Positions 1 through 11,361 of a DNA stretch of 64,000 nucleotides are shown here, in pieces. The translations under genes were made by a program, and so were the position numbers. Below the pieces are notes generated by a model. The model was not told the DNA's origin, made no database searches, and saw nothing but the letters and a program-made list of their open reading frames with translations. Origin of the DNA: Mactra quadrangularis (taxonomy: Eukaryota > Mollusca > Bivalvia > Venerida > Mactridae); NCBI GenBank assembly GCA_025267735.1, contig CM046307.1, forward strand, positions 39,286,034-39,350,033, given 5' to 3'. Numbering within the stretch: the stretch's first letter is position 1; each line of letters opens with the position of its first letter.

Positions 1-99
1 CCGACATCCAATTTCACTCGTTGGGCAGATTCTGTGGAAGAGTCAAAATTTGAATCTGGCACAGTTCCGACAGCCCAATCGAGCACACCCTTGGTAATG
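1..99 (-). CDS. Probable second coding exon (partial) of an unidentified minus-strand gene
   Basis: On the minus strand an AG acceptor at 101-100 is followed by one base and 32 open codons running to the window edge, reading ITKGVLDWAVGTVPDS and onward. The first coding exon at 9956-10131 ends two bases into a codon, so the single leading base here completes an AGC serine codon across the junction: FWQ, then S, then ITKG. The stretch is visibly richer in G+C than the surrounding AT-rich DNA. The acceptor has a weak pyrimidine tract (ATTCCAAAATCAG), which lowers confidence. The plus strand is also open here, but it needs a frameshift to stay protein-like. I do not recognise the protein. The remainder lies to the left of the window. 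Confidence 0.5.
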
Positions 100-3000
100 C
101 TGATTTTGGAATTAGCTCAGATGATTCTTTGGGTTTTTTTTCATGGACGAATGTGACTCTATATACATGTATGCTAGAAAACAGAGGATATTGTCCAAAG
201 ACTTATGGGAGGCATTGTATCTTTTAAATACAAAATGTATAACATAATTGTGACCATTTTTATGATATCAAAATAAATATAAACAAAGTATTCATATAAT
301 TACATAGTATTAAATGATGCATTGACATTTTTTCTATATACATTGCTTGTATAGAAAATCTATCTAACTAAGATTTTTGTAGATAAATAAAAGAAAAAAT
401 TAACAGTAGTATTATATTCATCAATGTCATTACAGAACTGTACAGAACTGTAGATCCTGGAATGAAAAAAATAAGCAAAGTGAATAATAAATTCATAAAA
501 AGACAGTAAAATTATAAAAATAATAACATGGCATTATTTTTTATAGCAAATTTATAAAGGAATAAAAATTACCAAACTGTAAGTATTTAGCAGTCAAATA
601 TTTATGAAAAAGCAAGGCCTGTACAATCCTTATCTAGTATCATTAGAGCACCAACTTTGGCAATGTTTTTATTCATCAGACAACAAAAGGACAGTTAAAC
701 ACACATACATGTACTTGCATCCTTCATACATATAGTACAAGTACAATACAATGAACCTCTCTTTCTTATTTACAACAACTTTTTAAGGAAACCAAGTCAT
801 CAATAGATCGGTAGATACAACCAAATGTCTAATGTACATGAACAAATGTTAAGTTAACCAAGTACAAAAAAAGCATTGATGCAAAGCATCAAAGGGTGTC
901 CAAAAGAATGTTTAAAAGTAAGAAATGTACTAAAGGATAATAAACTAGGAGCACAGAATCTGATCTTGTTGGGGTTAGCATATTTAATAATTTTATTCAA
1001 AAAATATGTTTTGATTAATTGTTAACTACACTATAATTAACAAATTGGTGAAAAAATATTATTAATGTTAATTATAAACATTGCACTCTCAATTTTCTAC
1101 TTTTTAGTATCTTTTTTGCCATTTCTTAAACAATGTTTTTATCTAGATCTAATCATAATTTCTTAAAATGGCATTATTTGATTAGATAATATATCACAAT
1201 ATCATCTTGAATGTTGTTAAAAAAACCCAACAATATCAACAAAACACGCAAGCAATACAGTCAATTTTAATCCCTTCTTTATTTAACTCCTCAGTTAAGA
1301 ACATAATCGCTCTATATTTAACTCGTCAGTTAAGCAGTCAGTGTTTTAGGAGAACCCTTAATAATCGGAATGATCGGCTATTATGCCTGACAAAAAGGTC
1401 CAAGATTTTGCAGTTGCCCTTTCACAAAATCTGATTTCATTCCATAAGGGGGATCGCGCTTCGGCGCAGACGCCAACCATCATAAATCATCATGATAGTG
1501 AAAGGTGGATTTAAACATGGAAATATCAACACTGAGTCAGCTCAACTTGAATTTCTATATAACCTGATTCCAACACTAAAGTTTTAAGCTGTCACTGTAT
1601 ACCTTTCATAATTATGGCTGAACATGTCTACGTTAATTACCAGTTGAAATTTAAACTACAGTTCGAAAAATTACAGAAGGTAAAAAAGAGAAAATATAAC
1701 AGTATCATTGAGTAACTAGTACCTATGCCTGTAAACAGTGAATGTTCTTACAATACTATATGCCTATTCACATCAAGAAAAAATTCATAATTGATTAATT
1801 CTGTTTCTCTAAACAATGGCACAAATTGCTCTGGGAATTTCAGATGTCAGATATGGAATAAAATAGAAATAAATAATCGCCCACAGCCATTAGTACAAGT
1901 TCTATTGGGTACAGTAAACTGGGTTAATCATTGACGTCATTGCAATCATCTCATATGAATTAAAACTATGCAAGTCTCTATGTTCATAACTAGGTCATTC
2001 ATTGATTCCAGCGGCAATTAATTACTTAACATTAATTTTAACACAAGGGGAAAACAAAACATTATAATGGTATCAATAACAAAGACAAATTGTTGTTAAA
2101 ATACAGAGAAAATTATTTTCTTTTTTAAGAACTTGCTCCCCTGGTGACTTTATTAATTAAAAATATAACTCACAAAAAAGGTAATATAATTATTTATATA
2201 ATTATATATATATTTATAAAAAATTACACAAGCTGTTCATAGTAAGAGCTTGCTTTGAGCATGCTATTAAATGATCAGAAATAAAAGTACATTCTAACTC
2301 AATATTAATTATATTTATATATTTATTTAAGGCTGTAACTCAGGGGGAGACAGGGAGGAGGGGTTTAGTTATTAAACTAAGAAATGGCACTGACATCAAT
2401 ACTAGAGAATTTAACCAATCAATAACTGACAATTTAAGAATAAACAAAATATCTAGTAGTCCAAATATAGTCAGAAATTTATTAGAATGATTTTTCAGGA
2501 AATTTTGCTTCCAAATTGATATTTGATATCAAAACAATCCATTAAAACAGAAAATTAGGAAAGAAATTGAGAGGGGTGGTCTTTCAGAACTTCTAAGGAA
2601 ACATACAAGACTTATACATGTATACAAGACAGCTTCACAATTATATCCAACAAAGCAAAATGTTCCCAGAAATCACCAGAAAGTTGAACAAACAATTATT
2701 GTTAAGATGTGTTATCTATCTTATATTTAAACAAGTCAAACTAATTTTTTACAGGAGACAAAATTCTGAGAATAGAGTATTGTTTTATGAGAAATTCACA
2801 GAAAATCAAGACCATTAATCAATTGGTAGTGTGTTGGTTATCAAGAATGTGTATATATAATAATAACCAATATAAAACAGTCTAAAGATGAAGACATCAT
2901 CACCATATCAATATCTCTTAACATTGAGGTCTTCATCGTTCACATCTCCGGGATAAATTACTTATTGCTACATTATTAATCAATAGACATTTTCTTTCTC

Positions 3001-3990
3001 CCTGTACTTATAAGAGGTGACATTATGATTCTTGAGAGGAAATCTTGTAGGGATGAAAATGTTACAATAAATGTACCTGGAGGATAAGTAAAACCATATT
3101 TATACAAATAAATGCACCAAATGATTAATCGCACATGATGTTTAAGTAAGAAAATCACTTTTACAGTGATAAAATATTTTGTAGGACAAATAAAAGGACC
3201 AAGGGTCAGTATTATCAATGCTCTAATACTCTTTTGATAACATGCAGCCCAAGATGGTACTAAGTCTCTTATCTGAGTTAATTATGTCTAGTTTAACTTC
3301 AAGATTTTTGCAGGACAAAGTTTCTGTAAATGTTTTTCATGCTACAGCTTAAAAATGTGACTTTTAAGTTGATTCTCAAAGACTTCTTTTATTTCACCTA
3401 GTTTCTGACCTTAAAAATGACCAATAACAGATCTTCATTGTCCAGATTTCATTGATATAAAGCCTCTGATTGAGTTTGTTTGAAATCGGAGTACATATGT
3501 TAACTCCACATCTTAACAGTGAAAAGTTGGCAACATAAGATGTCAGAGGTTTTACAACTCACCAACTTAAAATGTCTCATCATGCATAATTACTTTGTGT
3601 CTAGGTTAGGTAACAAATTAGAAGTAATAAAACATAACTTCTTTCTTTTTACATAAAAGAAATTTATAATTTCAATGTCCAGGTGAATAGCGCCGCTCAC
3701 TTGTTTGTAACTGAATACAGCAGCTTACCATTAAAATTGTCAATTTGAAAGTATTTTTACAGAATGAATGTCAGCTGCTTGGTTAAACTATGTGTTGGAA
3801 TGCAGGTTTATATCAAGAAAAGTAGGGTTAACAAAGGTTTTTTGATTGATGGAGGAAAAACTAATATCAGATTTTCTTCACTAACATCTTAAACTATAGT
3901 ATTACATCTAGAATACACAGTACACGCTGAACACTAAAAGCAACAAGAAATGATGAAATATTTTTGTTATTGATCTTATAATAAACTGGA
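100..3990. other. AT-rich intronic sequence without recognised genes
   Basis: This is probably the distal part of the intron between the two minus-strand coding exons. It contains A+T-rich simple runs near 2160-2230, a short duplicated TTTAACTC/GTCAGTTAAG motif near 1280-1340, a palindromic CRE-like TGACGTCA at 1932-1939, and a 9-bp inverted repeat (GATGAAGAC/GTCTTCATC) at about 2887-2937. Short open frames here are not distinguishable from chance. Confidence 0.5.
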
Positions 3991-4374
3991 GCAGAGAACA
4001 AGAGACACAGACAGAGGAGGGCAGAGAGTGAGGGGGACAGAGAGAGAGAAGAGAGAGATAGAGAGGAGAGCAGAGAGTGAGGGGGACAGAGAGAGAGAAA
4101 GAGAGAGATAGAGAGGAGAGCAGAGAGTGAGGGGGACAGAGAGAGAGAAGAGAGAGATAGAGAGGAGAGCAGAGAGTGAGGGGGACAGAGAGAAAGAAGA
4201 GAGAGATAGAGAGAAGGGCAGAGAGTGAGGGGGACAGAGAGAAAGAAGAGAGAGATAGAGAGAAGAGCAGAGAGTGAGGGGGAACAGAGAGAGAGAAGAG
4301 AGAGATAGAGAGAAGGGCAGAGAGTGAGGGGGACAGAGAGAGAGAAAGAGAGAGATAGAGAGGAGGGCAGAGAG
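3991..4374. repeat. Polypurine minisatellite, left arm (48-50 bp units)
   Basis: About seven tandem units begin with GCAGAGAGTGAGGGGGACAG; unit starts fall at 4021, 4070, 4120 and onward. The plus strand is almost pure purine and the minus strand almost pure pyrimidine. This is the same array as 5549-7250; the two halves are separated by an inserted transposon. The long minus-strand frame translated through it (Ser/Leu/Pro repeats) is a consequence of the sequence lacking stops and is not a gene. Confidence 0.95.
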
Positions 4375-5548
4375 TAGGGCTCTACACCGGTATACGATAT
4401 ATATCGAATACCGGTATTGTAGAATCGATAGATATATCGGATCGAACGTTTCCGTATCGAACAAAATATCGATCAATGACGGTCATACAAATAAAATCCA
4501 TGGTCTGCAAATCAGTTGATATTTTGCATCGCCAAATCAACATTCTACTGCTTCCAATTCGATATGTAATAATATGTGATCGAGCAATATTATAATATGA
4601 CATTTCTTTAATCAAACGTCTAACACTGGATACGTCATGTTATGTCCTTTATCAATCAAAGGGAAGTAACTGTTACGTTTAGAATATTCATTTTATGCAC
4701 TTTCGTTTTTCAATAAGTCCGGGAGCCAACGATCAGTATTTAAAATACAGGTCACTTTTGGGAGCCAGAAGTCTTTCAGATTCGTTCGGGTAGATCCGCA
4801 ATGTAAAGAGAACTTGATTGTAAGTTCTGAAAAAGTATGCTTATGCTTTTGCCGATCTTTGTTTAGTGTCGTGTAAATTTATATGAATTACAGAAAATAA
4901 ATCTAGCTTAAACAAAACATCAACAAAATTATTTCATTTAATGTAAATCCTGCACACAAGTACATTAACTATCGATTATCGAACGCACTCAATCAAAGTG
5001 GACTAATCGTGTCAATAAAACTCCTCCGCAACATTGCATTTGTCCGAGAATATGCCACCTCCGAAAAATAAAGTTTAGGGTTATTAAGTTGTAAAAAGAA
5101 TGGATGGACCAGAATAAACAATATAATGCAAATTTTAAGCAAAGGAGGCAATACAATTAGACTTGGGCGTGCATGTCACCATGTCAGCAGAAAGATCATG
5201 TCTAGACACAGACTCACTCATTTTCGCACCAAGAGGCTGTCATTATTCTCAGGTTAGATCGAGAATCTTGATAACCTCTGAGTATGAGAATGAGACTCAC
5301 TAGATGCAATGATATTTCTTAAAAAATGCAAACGTCAAAGACTTAAACATTTAAAACATTAATACGACAGTGCATTTAGTAGTATGGTGTTACAACAATC
5401 AAAATAAATGAATAAAACATCACTGTCTTGCTGTTTAATAAAAAATCTATTTATTATTAAAATATCATATATATCGATATATCGAGTATCAATCATTTCA
5501 TATCGATACGAATATCGTATCGATCATTCTGACCGATATAGAGCCCTA
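4375..5548. mobile_element. Non-autonomous hAT-like DNA transposon inserted in the minisatellite
   Basis: The element is 1174 bp. It begins TAGGGCTCTA and ends TAGAGCCCTA, a perfect 10-bp terminal inverted repeat of the type common in hAT elements. Both ends carry subterminal runs of ATATCGATA-like words. It is flanked by GCAGAGAG at 4367-4374 and again at 5549-5556, an 8-bp target duplication as expected for hAT. No transposase-length reading frame is present, so it must have been mobilised in trans. An interior stretch (about 4725-4815) looks less AT-biased and could be leftover 5' sequence of the parent transposase gene; that is inference. Confidence 0.88.
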
Positions 5549-7250
5549 GCAGAGAGTGAGGGGGACAGAGAGAGAGAAAGAGAGAGATAGAGAGGAGAGC
5601 AGAGAGTGAGGGGGACAAAGAGAGAGAAAGAGAGAGATAGAGAGGAGAGCAGAGAGTGAGGGGGACAGAGAGAGAGAAAGTGAGAGATAGAGAGGAGGGC
5701 AGAGAGTGAGGGGGACCGAGAGAGAGATAGAGAGGAGTGCAGAGAGTGAGGGGGACAGAGAAAGAGGGGAGAAAGAGAAAGAGAAAGAGAGAGGAGGGCA
5801 GAGAGTGAGGGGGACAGAGAGAGAGAAAGAGAGAGATAGAGAGGAGAGCAGAGAGTGAGGGGGACAGAGAGAGAGAAAGAGAGAGATAGAGAGGAGAGTA
5901 GAGAGTGAGGGGGACAGAGAGAGAGAAAGAGAGAGATAGAGAGATGAGCAGAGAGTGAGGGGGACAGAGAGAGAGAAATAGAGAGATAGAGAGGAGGGCA
6001 GAGAGTGAGGGGGCAGAGAGAAAGAGGGGGAGAAAGAGAGAGAGAGGAGGGCAGAGAGTGAGGGGGACAGAGAGAAAGAGGGGGAGAAAGAGAGAGAGGG
6101 GAGGGCAGAGAGTGAGGGGGGCAGAGAGAAAGAGGGGGAGAAAGAGAAAGAGAGGAGAGCAGAGAGTGAGGGGGACAGAGAGAAAGAGGGGGAGAAAGAG
6201 AGAGAGAGGAGGGCAGAGAGTGAGGGGGGCAGAGAGAAAGAGGGGGAGAAAGAGAAAGAGAGGAGAGCAGAGAGTGAGGGGGACAGAGAGAAAGAGGGGG
6301 AGAAAGAGAGAGAGAGGAGGGCAGAGAGTGAGGGGCAGAGAGAGAGAAAGAGAGAGATAGAGAGGAGGGCAGAGAGTGAGGGGCAGAGAGAAAGAGGGGG
6401 AGAAAGAGAGAGAGAGGAGGGCAGAGAGTGAGGGGGGCAGAGAGAAAGAGGGGGAGAAAGAGAAAGAGAGGAGAGCAGAGAGTGAGGGGGACAGAGAGAA
6501 AGAGGGGGAGAAAGAGAGAGAGAGGAGGGCAGAGAGTGAGGGGCAGAGAGAGAGAAAGAGAGAGATAGAGAGGAGGGCAGAGAGTGAGGGGCAGAGAGAA
6601 AGAGGGGGAGAAAGAGAGAGAGAGGAGGGCAGAGAGTGAGGGGGACAGAGAGAGAAAGAGATAGAGAGGAGAGCAGAAAGTGAGGGGGACAGAGGGAGAG
6701 AAGAGAGAGATAGAGAGGAGGGCAGAGAGTGAGGGGGCAGAGAAAGAGGGGGAGAAGAGAGAGATGGAGAGGAGGGCAGAGAGTGAGGGGGCAGAGAAAG
6801 AGGGAGAGAAGAGAGAGATAGAGAGGAGGGAAGAGAGTGAGGGGGTAGAGAGAAAGAGGGGGAGAAAGAGAGAGAGAGGAGGGCAGAGAGTGAGGGGCAG
6901 AGAGAAAGAGGGGGAGAAAGAGAGAGAGAGGAGGGCAGAGAGTGAGGGGGGACAGAGAAAGAGGGAGAGAAGAGAGAGATGGAGAGGAGGGCAGAGAGTG
7001 AAGGGGGACAGAGAGAGAGGGTGGAGAAAGAGAGAGAGAGGAGGGCAGAGAGTGAGGGGCAGAGAAAGAGGGAGAGAATAGAGAGGTAGAGAGGAGGGCA
7101 GAGAGTGAGGGGCAGAGAAAGAGGGAGAGAAGAGAGATAGAGAGGAGAGCAGAGAGTGAGGGGGGCAGAGAGAGAGAAAGAGAGAGAAGAGAGAGAGAGA
7201 GATGGAGAGAGAGGATTGCAGAGAGTGAGGGGGCACAGAGAAAGAGGGAG
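5549..7250. repeat. Polypurine minisatellite, right arm (50 and 54 bp units)
   Basis: This arm resumes the left-arm unit exactly after the hAT target duplication. Units start at 5549, 5599, 5649 and 5699 (50-bp period), then change to 54-bp units around 6105-6320 carrying GAGAAAGAGGGGGAGAAAG. Toward the right the units degrade. Because 54 is divisible by three and the pyrimidine strand has no stop codons, three overlapping minus-strand frames of over 550 codons stay open; they are translation artefacts. Confidence 0.95.
6213..6628. repeat. 208-bp higher-order repeat, two tandem copies
   Basis: Four consecutive minisatellite units of distinct type start at 6213, 6267, 6321 and 6369. The same four types recur at 6421, 6475, 6529 and 6577, each exactly 208 bp later. 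This marks a recent block duplication inside the array. Confidence 0.85.
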
Positions 7251-7745
7251 AGATAGGAAGCTAGATAGTGAGACAAAGGAGAAGGGGGAGAGGATAGTGG
7301 GGAGAGAGGGGGCAGAGAGAGGGGGATTGAGAGGGGGTGGAGGGAGAGAGAATTGAGGGGAGAGAAAGGTGGATAGTGAGAGGATGGTGTAAGAGAGAGA
7401 AATGGGGAAAGGATAGTAGGTAGAGATGTTGAAAGACAGGGAGAGAAGAGGGGGAAAGAAGGAAACAAAAGAAAGGTGAGAGAATAAGAGAAGGGGAAAG
7501 TAGGAAAATAGGAGTGTGAGAGGAAAAGGACAGAGATTGGAAGAACATAGAAAGGGAGGGAGAAGGTAGAGAAAGAGGGAAAAGAAAGGAGGAGACAAAT
7601 TTTGTAAGAGAGAAATAGAAGAGAAAAATGTAGCATGCATGGTGGAGAGTGGGAGTGAACAGAAATGGGAAAAAAGTGGGGAGAAATATTTAGAGGGAGA
7701 GAGGAGAAAGCTAGAAAAAGGGAAAAGAGCAATAGAGAGATGATA
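7251..7745. repeat. Degenerate purine-rich flank of the minisatellite
   Basis: The plus strand remains almost entirely A and G, but the 50-bp periodicity is lost. It looks like an old, mutated edge of the array. Confidence 0.8.
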
Positions 7746-8050
7746 GACATCTCTGTGCCGATCAAATCAATACATTATATATTTATACACTAGACCTAGA
7801 CTTCCCCTTAGAGGTTTTCAGCTTTCATGTTGTAAAACATAGTAGAAAAAATATCAAGAAATAAGAGATATAAATTGAGATGAAAACTCACAACAACTTC
7901 TCTTTTATCAAACATTAACAGAAACTTGTCATATGTCAGCCATAAAATATCTGTGATCTGAAGACTTTATTATTAATTTCCTAGTTTTTTTCCAACATCA
8001 TGATATTTATAGAGAGCAGAAAGTGTAATGTAGCAGCTGTGGTCCATGTA

Positions 8051-8298
8051 GGAGCAGGGGTCAAGATCGAGGTAGAATGCATGCTTAGGGATCAATAGGT
8101 CCCAGGTTTGATCCTCATTAAAGGCACTGCTAATTTCCTTGAGCAAGAAATTAACCGACAATTGTTCCACTCAATCCAGGTGTAAATGGGTAACGTGAGG
8201 GATGGCCTGCCTGAGGGTGATTTCAGTGATCAGGAGTTATCATACAAGATTGTAAAGTTGGCTGAACATGTATATGGAAGCAGACTTTAAACAGCACT
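8051..8298 (+). mobile_element. tRNA-derived SINE, family A, copy 1
   Basis: The head retains GCATGCTTAGGGATC followed by a box-B-like GGTTTGATCC. It is followed by the body shared by all family A copies: TGCTAATTTCCTTGAGCAAG, then AGAAATTAACC, then CCAGGTGTAAATGGG. The box A region is damaged. Other copies are at 49733-49983 (minus), 56630-56955 and 61245-61720. The body resembles the conserved central domains of tRNA-headed mollusc SINEs; I cannot name the exact family. Confidence 0.8.
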
Positions 8299-9955
8299 TT
8301 AACTTTTTTTATGAAGCTTAGACAAAAAGTTAATATCAGGGACAATGAAGAATGTGCAACAATTAAAGCGCAGACAATTTTAAGATTTAAGAGAAATTAC
8401 CTCTAACAATCTTTAATACATCTTAAGTAGCTAGATCCATTGATATGATTAACTGCCTTCTCAAACTGGAGCATTGCTATTTTGTGGCAAATTGATCAAA
8501 CTCATAAATTGTCTAAGTACTGCAACATGTTACATACATTATATTCTCTAAAAACATCTGATTTTAGCAACATGTACTGTTACAAAAATAAGAAATTATT
8601 ATGTAATATATGTTTGTACAACTGCACGAAATAATGTTTTAGGGTTTTAGACTTGTCGTATTTCGAATTAATTTCTAATTATTTATCCACTTTTTACTGC
8701 AGTATTTTCAACTGGGGTGATTTCCCTAATTTCTGCTAAACTAAGCAATCACATTGTGTCCTTGAATGCTGACAACAATGCTGTGTCTTGTTTTTATTCA
8801 ATATAAAAAACCAACTTAGAGATGATATCATGTTGTAATCAAGAAATCAAGAAACAAAAGCCTTGAGACAAATGATTTGTCAATATTTGATCTAATTATT
8901 ATACATAATAAAAGGGAAGTAACTGCTGCAATACTTTGAGTTAAGGAAATGAACAGTTATTTCCCTTGCACTGATATCATTATAAGTGAACAGGAATATT
9001 ACCAGAATGTAAAAAATCAGTGAAAAAGCCTGGCATATCATTAAAGCTAACAACCAATGAAAATGCAGGATTCAGTCATATGTCAGATCACGTGGGTTAT
9101 CGCCATTAGTCAGGACAATTGCAGTTTGTTTCATTAATGGTAATGTCGTGTTCCTATGTCGTGTTATATCAGGGGCTACTGCATCCAAACCCCCGTTTTT
9201 TAAGTTAAAACGAGAAAAATGGCAACCATTTGCTTTTGTTGTTTATTTTTACATAGCAATGGAAGTGCACTTGCTCTGACCGACTAGACATGCACAGAAG
9301 TGGTAAACAAACTTGTAAAACGAACTTGTACTGGTAAACTGCAATCTGTCCGCTGGTAGTGTAAGTTGAAAACAAAAAAAGTTCTAATCTTCATTTCATT
9401 GCTATCTTTTAAATACATTTGTGCTCTTATATGATACTGGAATCATTTGAATTTTACTTTTAGAACAGAGAACAATAATTAGTGGAATATTTGATAGAAG
9501 TATATAAATAATACAAATTGAACAAATTAAGCAAGAAATATAAAAAAATCACAGATTTTGAGCAGCATAACTAATTTTCATTTTGCCTAAGTATGATATG
9601 CATATTTTTTTTTTAATTTGCACGGATTTAGGGGTAGGAATTATGTGTGTTATATTTGTGAGATAAGAGTACAAGTTTGAATTCTTTTACTATTTATTAT
9701 CTAAGATAAGGGTAAAAGAGTTGATTGGAAGAAAAAATGAGAGTTTATTCTATAATGTTAATCATTCTCTCACATACAAACTTTGCTCACAACACAAACT
9801 GTTAAAACAGACTTTTTTGTAAATACAGCCAGAATAGGACACGAAATGTATTGAACAAATCAGAATATAATATAGAATAAATTTAATAAATACTTTTAAT
9901 ATCATAATAATATTTTGATACTCTAATCCCAAGTCAAGGATAGTTTTCTAAATAC
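8299..9955. other. Intronic AT-rich sequence next to the coding exon
   Basis: No gene is recognised. An inverted pair of the recurrent AAAGGGAAGTAACT motif lies at 8911-8924 and 8954-8966. A CACGTG E-box is near 9089. A stretch of more balanced composition (about 9080-9360) ends in a GTAAGT at 9361 and contains a 22-codon ATG frame in good context; an antisense first exon is possible but unsupported. Confidence 0.4.
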
Positions 9956-10131
9956 CTTTGCCAGAATGTGTTCCTTTGTTTTGGTATTCTAAGAGCAGAC
10001 GTACTCATCACCCGAGGTATACCACAATGATTCTCTGATACATCTCTGTGTACACGTGTAGGTATACGTCGCGGGGATATAGGTTCACGACGTGGTGGGG
10101 CAGAACTAGGGTGACTTACAGCAGACGTCAT
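9956..10131 (-). CDS. First coding exon of an unidentified minus-strand gene
   Basis: The ATG is at 10131-10129 in an acceptable context (CACCAAAATGA), with an in-frame TGA about 40 bases upstream, so this is a true N-terminus. Fifty-eight codons follow, then two bases of a codon, ending at a plausible donor: CAAAG, then GTATTT, at 9956/9955. The protein start is Pro/Arg/Ser-rich (SSAPPRREPISPRRIPTRVH) and later reads IPKQRNTFWQ. No signal peptide or membrane segment is visible; it looks like a disordered cytoplasmic or nuclear N-terminus. Codon use and G+C are clearly unlike the flanking AT-rich DNA. The next exon appears to be 1-99, giving an intron of about 9.86 kb that holds the minisatellite. 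The function is not recognised. Confidence 0.72.
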
Positions 10132-10384
10132 TTTGGTGTCTTTAAGATCGATGTATATTCGTAATGAGGTTCAACTAATCAAGTTCTATTACTTTCAATT
10201 CAAAACCTTACTTGCAATCTAATAGTTTTTCTAACAACTATTCAGTTTTCACATCAAACTGTGATAAGAGTAGTCAAAGGGAAACAACTCCTATCAGCTA
10301 ATTTACAATATCAATGTCACAGTTACATCCCTTGGTCTATTTTGTTCCAAATGGACTGAATGAATCTGATGTCACTTGAGAAAT
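10132..10384 (-). other. 5' UTR part of the first coding exon, starting at a likely 3' splice site
   Basis: Upstream of the ATG on the minus strand, a pyrimidine-rich tract ends TTGTCTACTTTCAG with the AG at 10386-10385. That would make 9956-10384 a 429-base internal exon with 253 bases of untranslated leader. If so, at least one further 5' exon and the promoter lie at higher coordinates. Confidence 0.5.
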
Positions 10385-10524
10385 CTGAAAGTAGACAAGA
10401 TATAAAAGATAAGTTAAAACAGTCAATAACTTAAACTTTCTTGTGCACTAGCCTGATTTGTTAGAGTTTATTTAGAAAAAGGAAAATATATCAACTACCC
10501 CAACTATATGAAATAAGTACCTCT

Positions 10525-10570
10525 CACTAGCCCAAATCAACTTTCACTTGTCCTTGGCTTTGGGCTAGTG
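10525..10570. repeat. Short foldback (12-bp perfect inverted repeat)
   Basis: CACTAGCCCAAA and TTTGGGCTAGTG form a perfect inverted repeat around a 22-base loop. Weaker 'ACTAGCCC' words occur near 24140 and 47930-48000, so this may be a mobile foldback family. Confidence 0.6.
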
Positions 10571-11361
10571 GATTATCAATGTGACAGAAAAGTTGACAAA
10601 CTTAAATAAAACATATTTTTGTTACTGGACAGTCATCATTGGACCACATTTAATATCATCTGTACCTCCATTTTAGCACAATTTAAAGTTCTGGGGCCAG
10701 TAATTTCAACTCTCTTACTACAACCCAATTTAGTTGTAAATCCTTTTAAATGATTTTGTTATAATTATTGCAGTAAGATTATTTGAGCAACTGTTCTACC
10801 CATGTAAATAAAACAGAATATGCCCATCTCAGGTAAAAATCCTAATTAGTGCTCAGTGCACTGTATATGAACCATTGTAACAAAAAAAGCTCAGCTAACA
10901 TGTCAAGAAATTGGAACAATATAATAACAAAATCAGCAAACATGAACAAAGTTCAGCTAGTGAACAAACCTAGCAACAAAATGGGAATACACTATCAGTA
11001 TATAATAGATAAAGCATAGAACAATTATAAGGAGCATCTGGCACAATAGATAAATGGAAAATATCTACATAACAATAGGGAAGCTCAATGGAGAGTATAA
11101 TGTAGACCTATATTTCCAAATGTTAAAATTGACAGTGCAGTTATTTGATAATTAAATCTGACAAGTATGAGAAGCCTGTCTAGATAACAAGGGAAATCAT
11201 ACTTAATAAAATTGATAACACTTCACCTTGATAATTTCATTATTTATCATAATTTCGACATATTGTATAGAAATATAGTTCATTTGATAAAAGTAAAATT
11301 GGCATTATCAATGACGTAAAAATTAGTATGCACCTGCATAATAACATGCTCATACATTACA

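Noticed and set aside
1..160. Plus-strand open frame reading RWADSVEESKFESGTVPTAQ
   Set aside because: It becomes implausible after about 90 bases unless a frameshift is assumed. The minus-strand reading has an acceptor, matching phase with the 9956 exon and a clean frame.
5493..7765. Three overlapping minus-strand frames of 570-739 codons (Ser/Leu/Pro/Phe repeats)
   Set aside because: All run through the polypurine minisatellite, are open in every frame because the pyrimidine strand has no stop codons, and cross the hAT target duplication. No codon-level constraint is visible.
9080..9361. Possible plus-strand first exon ending at GTAAGT
   Set aside because: Only a 22-codon frame and one donor-like word support it, and it lies inside the probable intron of a minus-strand gene.
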